64,000 nucleotides of DNA from Candidatus Viadribacter manganicus (GTDB lineage Bacteria > Pseudomonadota > Alphaproteobacteria > Caulobacterales > Aquidulcibacteraceae), in assembly GCF_001679665.1 (NCBI RefSeq), contig NZ_CP013244.1, positions 1,426,001-1,490,000 of the forward strand. Direction: 5' to 3'. The notes beneath the pieces are model-generated. The model saw nothing but the letters and a program-made list of their open reading frames with translations, had not been told where the DNA came from and ran no database searches. This document shows positions 32,487-40,549 of this stretch, one piece after another. How positions within the stretch are numbered: position 1 is the stretch's first letter; each line of letters begins with the position of its first letter. Position numbers and translations under genes: made by a program.

Positions 32487-33260
32487 ATGCGAAACCAAAA
32501 CCAAAACGGTCGTCCGCGCGTCGATACGGCCTTGATCACCATGTGGCGCCTGACGGCGGAGAATGCACGACTCAATGAGCTTTGCGAGCAGCACAAGGCT
32601 ATGGAGGAGCGATATGAGCTCATGCTTCGCGAGGGCGATCATCGCATCAAAAACAGCCTCCAAGTCGTCGCCAGCCTGCTGGGCATGCAAGCGCGGCGGG
32701 CGTCAAATGCCTCGACGCGGAACGTGCTGCACGCAGCTGCGGCGCGCGTTCAGACGGTTGCGCGTATTCACGACGCCCTACAGCTGAATAATGCGAGCAA
32801 TGATGTCGTCGATCTAGGCGCGCTGGTTGAGAATATGTGCGCCTCGCTCCAGGAGATGACCGGCGGCTCCGATGCGGTCCAGATCATCGTACACGCCTCG
32901 CCGATCAAAACGGCGCTCGATCTTGCCCAGCCCATCGTCCTCGCCGTCAACGAGCTCATCATCAATGCACTGCGTCACGCATTCCCGCAGGAGCGCAACG
33001 GCTCGGTCACGATCACTGTCGCGGAGAGCAACGGCCAATTGAAAATACAGGTGGCTGACGACGGTGACGGCCTTCCGGACAATTATGCGGCAGGTCAGGG
33101 CTATGGAATGCGTCTCGTCAAAGCCATGATTGCCAAGGTCGGCGGAAGCCTCCACGCGCAAAACGCGGGCGGCGCCCGCTTCACGCTGACGGCGCCACTG
33201 CACAGAGCTACGACTTGCCCGCGAGCGTCCAGATTGCTTTGCGCCTTTGGTCCCCAATGA
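32487..33260 (+). CDS. cytosolic sensor histidine kinase (HisKA_2 type)
   Basis: 257-aa kinase without membrane or recognisable sensor domain. REGDHRIKNSLQVVASLLGM holds the phosphoacceptor His52 in the HisKA_2 form (H-R-x-KN) found in alphaproteobacterial stress and light kinases. The ATPase has N-box NELIINALRHAF, G1 ADDGDGLPD and G2 GYGMRLV. An N-terminal coiled coil (residues 20-45) may dimerise or dock. Such kinases often feed PhyR-type regulators, but none is in the window. It overlaps the next small gene by ATGA. Confidence 0.88.
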   Translation: MRNQNQNGRPRVDTALITMWRLTAENARLNELCEQHKAMEERYELMLREGDHRIKNSLQVVASLLGMQARRASNASTRNVLHAAAARVQTVARIHDALQLNNASNDVVDLGALVENMCASLQEMTGGSDAVQIIVHASPIKTALDLAQPIVLAVNELIINALRHAFPQERNGSVTITVAESNGQLKIQVADDGDGLPDNYAAGQGYGMRLVKAMIAKVGGSLHAQNAGGARFTLTAPLHRATTCPRASRLLCAFGPQ

Positions 33261-33406
33261 CGACGCCCGCCCCGGACGCCGCTTCCGCCGCCGAGAGCAT
33301 TGCTTCACTGAATAGCGACGGCACGAAGAAGTGGTTCATACCACCCTACGTGATCCCGGCCGTCATCCTCGCGCTCGTGACTTGCCGCGCGCTCTTCGGC
33401 ACGTGA
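33257..33406 (+). CDS. small single-helix membrane protein, 49 aa
   Basis: MTTPAPDAASAAESIASLNS then KKWFIPPYVIPAVILALVTC ending in RALFGT: a polar tail and one C-terminal membrane helix. Its ATG overlaps the kinase stop codon, so it is made with the kinase and could tether or modulate it; that is inference. Confidence 0.6.
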   Translation: MTTPAPDAASAAESIASLNSDGTKKWFIPPYVIPAVILALVTCRALFGT

Positions 33407-33509
33407 GACAGCCGCCGATGCAACTCCCTTGGGCGCGGTGCGTTCCCCACGCAGAGGAAACGCGCATGGACGAGCAACATCCCCCATCTGACGCGCGCTG
33501 CGCACTCGG

Positions 33510-34598
33510 ATGAGAATTGCTCAGATCGCTCCACTGGCCGAGCGTTGTCCGCCAGCCCTCTATGGCGGTACGGAACGCGTTGTCTCCTACCTCACCGAAG
33601 AACTTGTTGCGCAGGGTCACGACGTAACGCTGTTCGCGAGCGGCGACTCAATTACTGCAGCCGAACTCGATGCATGCTCGGAACGCGCACTGCGCCTCAG
33701 TCCCGGTGTCATCGATGGCTTGCCTCATCACATGATCATGCTGGAGAAGGTCGCCCAGCGCGCTCACGAGTTCGATGTGCTGCACTTTCACATCGATCTC
33801 CTACACGCGCCGGTCGTGCGCGAGTTCGCACAGCGCACGGTAACAACTCTGCATGGGCGGCTCGACTTACCGGATCTCAAGCCGTTCTACGCCACGTTTC
33901 CCGATCTGCCGCTCGTCTCCATTTCTCATGCGCAGCGTTTGCCGATGCCGCCAGTAAACTGGATTGGCAATGTCTATCACGGTCTGCCGCGCGACTTGCT
34001 TGCGTTCAACCCACGCAAGGACGGCTATCTCGCCTTCCTCGGGCGCATTTCACCCGAAAAACGGCCTGATCGCGCCATCGAGATCGCTGCGCGCGCCGGT
34101 CTGCCTCTCAAGATCGCGGCGAAGATCGACCGGGTCGATCAGCCCTATTGGGACGAACACATCGCGCCGCTCGTTCGTGCGAATGCGAATGTCGAATATG
34201 TCGGAGAAATCACCGAGCTTCAAAAGTCCGAGTTCCTGAGCGGCGCCCGTGCGCTTGTGTTCCCAATCGATTGGGAGGAGCCGTTTGGCCTAGTGATGAT
34301 CGAAGCAATGGCGTGTGGAACTCCGGTAATCGCCTTTGGTCGAGGTTCCGTGCCCGAGGTGATTGACGACGGCGTCACGGGGTTCATTGTCAACGATGTC
34401 GATGAAGCTGTTCAGGCGCTTGAGCGGCTCGATACCTTGGACCGCGTTGGAGTGCGCGAGCGCTTTGAGACCTGCTTCACCGTCGAACGCATGGCCCGCG
34501 ACTATGTCGAGATCTATGCGCGCATGGCGGCCTCATCGCATGCACGCGGATTTATCGCCGCCAGCCGCCCGGCGGCGCCAGCACCACTCGCTCTTTGA
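33510..34598 (+). CDS. glycosyltransferase family 4
   Basis: 362-aa retaining GT-B enzyme. MRIAQIAPLAERCPPALYGG-TER is the usual GT4 start, with the donor side carrying LGRISPEKRPDRAIEIAARA and the E-x7-E motif in EEPFGLVMIEAMACGTPVIA, followed by VIDDGVTGFIV. There are no membrane segments. The following gene is a debranching-type glucosidase 15 bp away, so the pair probably handles glycogen, trehalose or another alpha-glucan; this pairing recurs in alphaproteobacteria. Start ATG at 33510. Confidence 0.88.
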   Translation: MRIAQIAPLAERCPPALYGGTERVVSYLTEELVAQGHDVTLFASGDSITAAELDACSERALRLSPGVIDGLPHHMIMLEKVAQRAHEFDVLHFHIDLLHAPVVREFAQRTVTTLHGRLDLPDLKPFYATFPDLPLVSISHAQRLPMPPVNWIGNVYHGLPRDLLAFNPRKDGYLAFLGRISPEKRPDRAIEIAARAGLPLKIAAKIDRVDQPYWDEHIAPLVRANANVEYVGEITELQKSEFLSGARALVFPIDWEEPFGLVMIEAMACGTPVIAFGRGSVPEVIDDGVTGFIVNDVDEAVQALERLDTLDRVGVRERFETCFTVERMARDYVEIYARMAASSHARGFIAASRPAAPAPLAL

Positions 34599-34613
34599 GA
34601 GTCGGAGACGCGA

Positions 34614-36809
34614 TTGACAGCAGTTGAAAAGGCGCACGCTGACGGCAATGAGGCCACCTTAGACAACGGCCCTATTCTGATCCCTGCTGAAACGTCACTT
34701 CAGGAGCAACGGCCGCGCGCCCTCAAACACGGCGACACGTTCGCCGTGTATGATCACAACGGCGACATTCTCGCTGGCGCGGGTAGCCCAGAAGGGCTCT
34801 TCCATGCCGACACGCGCCATCTGTCGCGCCTGCAGCTCTCTATAGACGGCGCGCGGCCGATGTTGCTGAGCTCGGGCCTGCGTGACGACAATGCTGCTCT
34901 GATTTGCGACCTTTCAAACCCGGATATTCACGACGGCGCGGGACATTGTGTTCTCGCGCACGATCGCCTGCACATCCGACGGGTTCGCCTGCTCTGGGAC
35001 GCAGTCGCCTATGAGCGAATCGCAATCAAGAACTTCGATCGCAAGATACAGCGCATCACGATCACGCTCACCTTCGCCGCAGACTTCGCTGACATCTTCG
35101 AGGTCCGCGGCGCCACACGTGAACGCCGGGGTCGCTACGAGCCGGAGCAAGTAAGCGCGGACACCGTCACACTAGCTTACACTGGACTGGATCATCGCCT
35201 CCGGGAAACACAACTGAGATTTGAGCCCCCGCCGACCTCGCTCACGACGCGGCGCGCGGACTACGAGATCAACCTCGCTCCCGGCGAAACCACGGCGATC
35301 TTCGTCGAGATCGGGTGCGAGGCCCTACCCGCTACACAGTCGGCGCGCCGGGCATTCTTTCGCGCCTTCCTCAACGCGCGCCGAGGCCTGCGTGCGTCGT
35401 CGTCGCGCGCCGCCTCGATCGCCACATCGAACCAGATTCTAAATGAAGCAGTGCGACGCAATGTGGCCGACCTCTACATGCTCTGCACGCAAACGACGGA
35501 AGGACTCTATCCCTACGCCGGCATTCCTTGGTTCAGCACCGCTTTCGGGCGCGACGCCATCATCACGGCATTGCAAACGCTGTGGTTCGATCCGACCATC
35601 GCACGTGGCGTCCTTGGACACCTGGCCGCCAATCAGGCTACCGACTTCGATGAACGCGCCGATGCGGAGCCCGGCAAGATCCTCCACGAACTGCGCCGCG
35701 GCGAAATGGCCGAACTCGGCGAAGTGCCGTTTCGACGCTACTACGGCAGCGTCGATTCCACGCCGCTGTTCGTGATGCTGGCAGGCGCCTATCTTGAGCG
35801 CACGGACGACATCGAAACGCTAAAGCTTCTGTGGCCGAATATCGAAGCGGCGTTGACCTGGATCGAAGTCCACGGCGATCGCGATCGAGACGGCTTCGTG
35901 GAGTATCATCGCCAGACCGAGCAAGGGTTGGCCAACCAAGGTTGGAAGGACAGCCAAGATTCCATTTCGCACGCCGACGGCTCGCTCGCACAGGGCCCTA
36001 TCGCACTCGTTGAGGTGCAGGCTTACGTTTACGCTGCATGGCGGGCAGCCGCAGCCATCTCGCACCGATTTGGCGATGCCGCGCGCGCCAGCAACCTGAG
36101 CACACGAGCCGAAGCCATGCGCCGCCGCTTCGACACGCACTTCTACGATGAAGCGCTTGGCACCTACGTCCTCGCGTTGGACGGCGAGAAGCGCCCATGC
36201 CGAGTGCGAAGCTCCAACGCCGGGCACGCGCTGTTCGCGGGCGTCGCTCTTGCAGAGCGCGCCGCGACTGTAGCAAGCACCCTCATGACGTCGTTCTCTG
36301 GCTTTGGCATCCGCACGCTCGCGGCCTCGGAAGCACGCTACAACCCAATGAGCTATCATAACGGCTCGATCTGGCCCCACGACAACGCACTGATTGCCGC
36401 TGGCTTTGCTCGCTATGGGCTCCGCCAGCATGCGGCGCGGATATTCGAGGGATTGTTCGAAGCCTCCACCTACATGGATCTGCGTCGCTTGCCCGAACTT
36501 TTTTGCGGCTTTCCGCGTCAACGCGGCGCTGGACCGGTCTTCTATCCGGTCGCATGTTCGCCTCAGGCCTGGGCCACGGCCGCGCCAATCCTGTTAATGC
36601 AATCGTGCCTCGGCCTTCGCTTCGATCCGTGCGGCAATCGCATTAGCTTTGACCGACCGACATTGCCTTCTTTCTTAGACGACGTCGTACTTCGCGGACT
36701 GGCGAACGCGAACGGATCCGTCGACGTTTCGCTCAAGCGTTCTGGCGTGGATGTAGTGGTTCAAGTTCTCCGCCGCTCGGGAGCGTGCGAAGTCGTCACA
36801 ACAGCCTAG
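34614..36809 (+). CDS. amylo-alpha-1,6-glucosidase (glycogen debranching-like)
   Basis: 731-aa protein with two parts. Residues about 35-230 are the N-terminal beta-sandwich domain (FAVYDHNGDI, GLFHADTRHLSRLQL), and about 270-700 the (alpha/alpha)6 barrel with YPYAGIPWFSTAFGRDAIIT, GNxx-type turn QGLANQGWKDSQDSISHADG, and YNPMSYHNGSIWPHDNALIA. It belongs to the glycogen-debranching/GH15-like group; the typical action is on alpha-1,6-glucosidic links. It starts with TTG at 34614, preceded by GGAGACG. It is most likely cotranscribed with the GT4 gene. Confidence 0.9.
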   Translation: MTAVEKAHADGNEATLDNGPILIPAETSLQEQRPRALKHGDTFAVYDHNGDILAGAGSPEGLFHADTRHLSRLQLSIDGARPMLLSSGLRDDNAALICDLSNPDIHDGAGHCVLAHDRLHIRRVRLLWDAVAYERIAIKNFDRKIQRITITLTFAADFADIFEVRGATRERRGRYEPEQVSADTVTLAYTGLDHRLRETQLRFEPPPTSLTTRRADYEINLAPGETTAIFVEIGCEALPATQSARRAFFRAFLNARRGLRASSSRAASIATSNQILNEAVRRNVADLYMLCTQTTEGLYPYAGIPWFSTAFGRDAIITALQTLWFDPTIARGVLGHLAANQATDFDERADAEPGKILHELRRGEMAELGEVPFRRYYGSVDSTPLFVMLAGAYLERTDDIETLKLLWPNIEAALTWIEVHGDRDRDGFVEYHRQTEQGLANQGWKDSQDSISHADGSLAQGPIALVEVQAYVYAAWRAAAAISHRFGDAARASNLSTRAEAMRRRFDTHFYDEALGTYVLALDGEKRPCRVRSSNAGHALFAGVALAERAATVASTLMTSFSGFGIRTLAASEARYNPMSYHNGSIWPHDNALIAAGFARYGLRQHAARIFEGLFEASTYMDLRRLPELFCGFPRQRGAGPVFYPVACSPQAWATAAPILLMQSCLGLRFDPCGNRISFDRPTLPSFLDDVVLRGLANANGSVDVSLKRSGVDVVVQVLRRSGACEVVTTA

Positions 36810-37022
36810 CGCGATCAAACTCAATCGATCGGCTGCCGCAATTTCACTTGTGGCATGCGCTTGATGGTCCGCGTCGTCGGCTTCGGTGAGCGGTTGCGAT
36901 TGTAGAGATTTGTCAAATCCAACTCACCACCGGCGATAGGCCGCAGTCCGCAGGATAGACGACAGATAATTTGTAATCGCGGTCTGTTCGGCTTCGCACC
37001 GATATCCACAGCGCCGCGATCT

Positions 37023-37051
37023 AGGGTTCTCTCGTCGTTGCGGAGAACCCT
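37023..37051 (+). promoter_or_regulatory. hairpin covering the ribosome-binding site of the zinc protein gene
   Basis: AGGGTTCTC (37023-37031) pairs perfectly with GAGAACCCT (37043-37051) around an 11-nt loop; one more T-A pair (37022/37052) takes in the A of the ATG. The Shine-Dalgarno GGAG (37042-37045) is mostly inside the stem. Such a structure would hide the start of 37052-37231 and could respond to temperature, a protein or a small RNA. Confidence 0.6.
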
Positions 37052-37231
37052 ATGTCCATCGCCCATCAAGAGCTGCTGAGAATCTGTCCCGGATGCGGAG
37101 AAATATTCGACGCCAACATTGAAGCCGAGGCGCTTCATCACGTCACCTCAGAGCATCGGCCTCTATTGCTGCCGCGCAAACGCCGGTCGCGTCCGCTGAC
37201 GTGTGACGCCCACCTCGCTGCTGTGCGGTAA
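37052..37231 (+). CDS. small zinc-binding-type protein CxxCG...LHH, 59 aa
   Basis: Translating from the ATG at 37052 gives MSIAHQELLRICPGCGEIFD, then ALHHVTSEHRPLLLPRKRRS and a short end with one more Cys. The CPGCG knuckle and LHH-x5-H resemble a treble-clef or C2H2-like zinc site. The gene at 38906-39088 has CDVCGQRID and LHHGPDPHDPL in the same order, so the two are paralogs. GGAG precedes the ATG within a hairpin. Basic residues near the end suggest nucleic-acid contact. Confidence 0.7.
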   Translation: MSIAHQELLRICPGCGEIFDANIEAEALHHVTSEHRPLLLPRKRRSRPLTCDAHLAAVR

Positions 37232-37405
37232 CCTCAAAGGTCGGGAGCACGCCCAGCCTAACCCGACCCTCACTGAGCGGTCCTCCAGTGCGTGCTTCCC
37301 GCCCGCCGCGCTGGAGGGTCGTTTCAGAACTCGCAACAGAACCTGCCGCGTACCAGAGCTAGATCGGCATTCGTTCTGCGTCGCAATCATTTAAGGAGCG
37401 TTCCG

Positions 37406-37663
37406 GTGTCGGTTGAAACTCTCGCTCTCTGGCTCATCGTAGGCGCGATCGCCGGCTGGCTCGCCAGTACCATTGTCAAAGGTTACGGCCTGGGACTCGT
37501 CGGAAATATCGTTGTCGGCATCATCGGCGCATTTATCGGCGGCTGGATTTTCGCTCAGATGGGCATCGCCGTTGGCGCTGGCATTGTAGGCGCCATCATT
37601 GGCGCGACCGTAGGCGCCATTGTGCTGCTTCTGCTGCTCAATGTCGTTCGCCGCTCGGCGTAA
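37406..37663 (+). CDS. GlsB/YeaQ/YmgE family membrane protein
   Basis: 85-aa protein with three helices: ALWLIVGAIAGWLASTIVKG, LGLVGNIVVGIIGAFIGGWI and GAGIVGAIIGATVGAIVLLL. The Gly-zipper helices and the GNIVVGIIGAxIGGWI core are diagnostic of the transglycosylase-associated / GlsB group, usually stress-induced. The start is GTG at 37406 with AAGGAG seven bases before; upstream ATG at 37292 would add a long polar leader. Confidence 0.9.
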   Translation: MSVETLALWLIVGAIAGWLASTIVKGYGLGLVGNIVVGIIGAFIGGWIFAQMGIAVGAGIVGAIIGATVGAIVLLLLLNVVRRSA

Positions 37664-37969
37664 CAACCATCGTTCTAATCGTACGCCATCGGCGAGCGAA
37701 TCCGGCCACGTTGCAGAGCGCTATTGAACGAATAGGCGCGCCAACCGGCCGGTCTGGCGAGATCGGCGCGCCTACCAAATCGAACGGGGCCGTCAAGGCG
37801 CGCCGCCCGACCGCCTTCTATCACGGCCACAATGGCCACACCCCTTGCGTACGGTACCGTACACATCACAGCGTGCCGTGGGCACGCCACCGAAAGCATC
37901 GCTGCCTTCGCGGGTCCTAGCCCTGGCTCTAGTCATCGATGGCAGAACCAGAGAGCTTGGGCTTTGTGT
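37664..37969. other. 300-bp gap with a 14-bp perfect palindrome
   Basis: No supported gene. GTACGGTACCGTAC at 37849-37862 is a perfect palindrome and one of several GTRCG-N4-CGYAC sites near the Crp/Fnr genes. It lies downstream of both flanking genes, so any regulated transcript would have to be unannotated. Confidence 0.5.
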
Positions 37970-38662
37970 CTACTCGATGAGCCGGCGGTGCTCAGCCTCC
38001 GGCACACCGTAAATTTTTCTGGCGAGCCCGATGAGCCCCCTGCGATTGACGACAGTCACCAGCCCACGGCTTGCATGCAGGAGGCCCCTTCCCTCCAGCG
38101 CGTGCAACGCATCTGTCACGCCAGATCGCCGAACACCCAACATAGCGGCGATGGCTTGGTGGGTCAGCCGGATCTCATTGTCATCCTGCCTGTCTTGGAC
38201 CATGAGAAGCCATCGCGCCAAGCGCTCCTCAATCCGAGCGGTGCCATTGGCAAAGGCGGTCTGCGATATCTGCACCGTCAATACCTGTGCGAAGCGCTGA
38301 AAGCGCTGACGCAAAGATCTGCGGGCATCTAACACTGAACGTAGGTTCTTGGCGCTGATACGATGAGCGCTGCCCGGCAGTAGCGCGAAAGCGTCATAGG
38401 GCGAGCGGTGGTTGCCAAGCACAACCGCGGTCCCCGACATTCCCTCACGGCCTATCAACGCGGTCTCGATCTGATCGTACGTCGAACGCGCAACCACCGA
38501 GATCACACTGTCATCCGGAAAATAGACAAACCGGATCGGCGTGTTGGCGTCCTCAATCTGAGCGCCGCGATCGAGCGTCGTCGGCTCCAAGCGAGGCCAC
38601 AATAACGCGCGATCGGACTTGCTAAGTCCCAGAAGCAACTGATTCCGCACTGAGATCGACAC
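37970..38662 (-). CDS. Crp/Fnr family regulator, copy 1
   Basis: 230-aa regulator: an N-terminal cyclic-nucleotide-binding-type beta roll (IRFVYFPDDSVISVVARSTY, LIGREGMSGTAVVLG), a long dimer helix and a C-terminal HTH with LTHQAIAAMLGVRRSGVTDA. No FNR-type cysteines exist and the phosphate-binding Arg of CRP is not evident, so the signal is unknown. Its recognition helix (RRSGVT) differs from E. coli CRP. The paralog at 41657-42409 has RRSTVS in the same place. Start ATG at 38662. Confidence 0.9.
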   Translation of the reverse strand: MSISVRNQLLLGLSKSDRALLWPRLEPTTLDRGAQIEDANTPIRFVYFPDDSVISVVARSTYDQIETALIGREGMSGTAVVLGNHRSPYDAFALLPGSAHRISAKNLRSVLDARRSLRQRFQRFAQVLTVQISQTAFANGTARIEERLARWLLMVQDRQDDNEIRLTHQAIAAMLGVRRSGVTDALHALEGRGLLHASRGLVTVVNRRGLIGLARKIYGVPEAEHRRLIE

Positions 38663-38778
38663 AAGCTCTTGCCTTCCAGGGCAAGAGCTAAACGTCTCCT
38701 AGCCGCTCGCGCCCAATGACTGGCGAGCGATACCCACGACATGGCCCCTACCACGCTGCTCGCAAGGCCGCCCGCTGA

Positions 38779-38843
38779 GTACGGAACCGCACATTTGCTG
38801 CATCGCGAGCCGGCGAAGATCGAGGATTGTACGACGCCGTACA
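38779..38843. promoter_or_regulatory. two GTRCG-N4-CGYAC palindromes upstream of Crp/Fnr 1 and a zinc protein gene
   Basis: GTACGGAACCGCAC (38779-38792) and TGTACGACGCCGTACA (38828-38843) lie in the 240-bp gap between divergent crp/fnr-1 (start 38662) and the zinc protein gene (start 38906). The second has perfect arms. Placement 63-78 bp upstream of 38906 fits an activator or repressor site. Confidence 0.55.
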
Positions 38844-38905
38844 TACATGGCCGACCGATCTGCCATTTTCGATGCCAGTGCCGAATCGCAATTTAGGAGG
38901 CGGTG

Positions 38906-39088
38906 ATGCGAAAGCTGCCACACTTGCCCAAGTTTCCTGGCTACTCCGGCGCGGAAAGGCCAAAGCAATTCACGGTCTGCGACGTATGCGGACAACGCAT
39001 CGATAGCGATGACATGGATCAAGTTCTCCATCACGGGCCCGATCCTCACGATCCTTTGGAGATCGTCTCGCCGGACGATGATGGCTGA
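38906..39088 (+). CDS. small zinc-binding-type protein CxxCG...LHH, 60 aa
   Basis: MRKLPHLPKFPGYSGAERPK is followed by FTVCDVCGQRIDSDDMDQVL and HHGPDPHDPLEIV. CxxCG and HH-x5-H could bind one zinc ion. It is a paralog of 37052-37231, which has CPGCGEIFD...LHHVTSEHRPL. AGGAGG stands 6-7 bases before the ATG at 38906. Soluble, slightly acidic at its end. Function unknown. Confidence 0.72.
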   Translation: MRKLPHLPKFPGYSGAERPKQFTVCDVCGQRIDSDDMDQVLHHGPDPHDPLEIVSPDDDG

Positions 39089-39090
39089 GC

Positions 39091-39249
39091 GATTGCCGGG
39101 TCAGCGCGAAGTGAAGCCCCAGAAACTCTCTTCGATCATGACTTCACCGCGCTGGCGTTGCTCTCGGATTCGGAAGCCGTTTGCATGGTGGCGAATGCGG
39201 GCATCCGTTGCGCCGATGCGTGCCTGCAATACAGCGGCCGCCAGTGAGG
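39091..39249 (+). pseudogene. possible remnant of a PAS/regulatory domain
   Basis: In frame after the stop of the zinc protein gene and without a good start codon, one reads ETLFDHDFTALALLSDSEAV then CMVANAGIRCADACLQYSGR and a TGA. The FDHDF-x-ALALL-x...V-x-x-VNA-like pattern resembles the start of small PAS-like sensors. It is too short and startless to be a gene; evidence is thin. Confidence 0.25.
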
Positions 39250-39372
39250 AGTCCGAAGATGCAGTGCTGCAGATCGATCGCTTCCCCGATGGGCCGCTTA
39301 GGTACTCGATTGTATATCGCACGCGACGACTCCTTCGACTTGATGTTGAGGACTCGTTGCCGGAACAAAAGA

Positions 39373-39400
39373 CGCCGTTCCCGGATGACCGGGAACGGCG
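39373..39400 (-). terminator. intrinsic terminator of the RcnB-domain gene
   Basis: CGCCGTTCCCGG and CCGGGAACGGCG form a perfect 12-bp stem with a 4-nt loop; the minus strand continues TCTTTTG. It lies 18 bp after the stop codon of 39418-40275. Confidence 0.8.
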
Positions 39401-39417
39401 CTTCATTGATCGAGTGC

Positions 39418-40275
39418 TCAGCGCGTACTGTTGAGGATCACTTGCGAGATCAACCCGCCCGCAATGGCGGCAAGTAGAAGATCACCGCCATCACTGCGCA
39501 CCCAATGATAGCCCTGCTGCGGCGGACGTAGACGACGATCGGTGCGATAATCCACTTCCTGATAGCGATCCTGGTAATAGCCTAAGCGCTCGCCTCGCTG
39601 CCACGGCTGGTAGCCATAAACCACCTCGTCGCGCTCGTAGCGTCCCTGTGGCGGACCGAAGTTCCACTGATTGTTGCGATAATAGCCGTTGTGACGGCGA
39701 TCATCCCAACGTGCATCATCCCTTGTGTCGCGCCAGTTCTGACGCCGATCATAAGGCCGTGCACCGCCGATCACGACGCCAATGATCCGGCCGGAGCGGT
39801 TGATGAGAAGAAAATCGCCGCGATCATCTTGAACCCAAGTTAGACCGCGTCCAGGACGGCGCAATTGCGCGCGTCGATAATCAACTGGTTCAAACCGGTT
39901 GCGGTAGTAGCCACCCAAAGACTGACCTACCGCCCAGGGACGATAGCCCAACTGGAAGTTCGCGCGCCCATAACGGTCGGCAGATGGCGGCCCATAGGTC
40001 CAGCGGCCGTTCTGATAATAGCCGTTGTGGCGATTATCGTCCCATCGGGCGTCCCGATTGTCGTCGCGCCAAGACTCCCGGCGCTCGCGGTGATCGCCTC
40101 TGCGCGCTTCGTCTCGATCGTCACGATCTTGCACCTGCTGGCTTGGACTTTGGTATTGAGCATGCTGGACCATCTGGTTGCGCAGCAAGTCTTGCTGGGC
40201 TGATGCCGAGCTGATCGCAAGCGGAGAGACGAGCGCCACCGCCGCGACTGCGGTGAGGAGAGTGTTTCTGTTCAT
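39418..40275 (-). CDS. periplasmic protein with two tandem RcnB-like domains
   Basis: 285 aa: a Sec signal ending SSASAQQ, an Arg/Asp-rich linker, and the RcnB unit twice. Unit 1 has WDDNRHNGYYQNGRWTYGPP and RPWAVGQSLGGYY...GLTWVQDDRGDFLLI; unit 2 repeats RWDDRRHNGYYRNNQWNFGP and QPWQRGERLGYY...GYHWVRSDGGDLLLA. RcnB (PF11776) proteins are periplasmic and linked to nickel/cobalt homeostasis. Two units in one chain point to an internal duplication. The ATG at 40275 starts the signal peptide. Confidence 0.85.
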   Translation of the reverse strand: MNRNTLLTAVAAVALVSPLAISSASAQQDLLRNQMVQHAQYQSPSQQVQDRDDRDEARRGDHRERRESWRDDNRDARWDDNRHNGYYQNGRWTYGPPSADRYGRANFQLGYRPWAVGQSLGGYYRNRFEPVDYRRAQLRRPGRGLTWVQDDRGDFLLINRSGRIIGVVIGGARPYDRRQNWRDTRDDARWDDRRHNGYYRNNQWNFGPPQGRYERDEVVYGYQPWQRGERLGYYQDRYQEVDYRTDRRLRPPQQGYHWVRSDGGDLLLAAIAGGLISQVILNSTR

Positions 40276-40351
40276 TGGGAGGTTCTTTCTAACCTCGATC
40301 AACGCGCGAGAGTGACGAAGGGGGCCGCCATTCTCATGCGAGGCAAGAAGC

Positions 40352-40549
40352 TCATTCTCTCGCTTGGTCGCAGCAACGTGTGATCATCATCACGGCAAGG
40401 CCGTCGCACTCCAATCGTCGGATGAGAGAATCGACAAAGCCCTCCGCGTGCAACACTGTCGCCACCTTGGCCCAATGTTTGTAGCGGCCAGTTTCTGCGA
40501 GCTCGTACGCCCGTTGGCGCATGGTCATGAAGAGAGCATCATCGTTCAT
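40352..40549 (-). CDS. small protein of the LA-[DE]-[TS]-G-x-[FY] family, 65 aa
   Basis: MNDDALFMTMRQRAYELAET, then GRYKHWAKVATVLHAEGFVD and SLIRRLECDGLAVMMITRCC. This is the fullest member and the reference for the others in the window; 22785-22946 shares most of its second half including the CC pair. Soluble, helical. ATG at 40549 is preferred; an in-frame ATG at 40615 lies in a TGTGCGATGGCG element also seen before 29719-29850. Function unknown. Confidence 0.75.
   Translation of the reverse strand: MNDDALFMTMRQRAYELAETGRYKHWAKVATVLHAEGFVDSLIRRLECDGLAVMMITRCCDQARE

Noticed and set aside
36821..37141. 106-aa minus-strand frame downstream of the debranching enzyme
   Set aside because: It runs antisense across the RBS hairpin and the zinc protein gene and has no start signal or recognisable motif.
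22000..40000. EcfG-type general stress promoters (GGAAC-N16/17-GTT) ahead of the stress-like genes
   Set aside because: I looked upstream of the cold-shock, GlsB-type, host-attachment, small lipoprotein and RcnB genes and found no convincing pair of boxes at the right spacing, so I do not assign them to that regulon.
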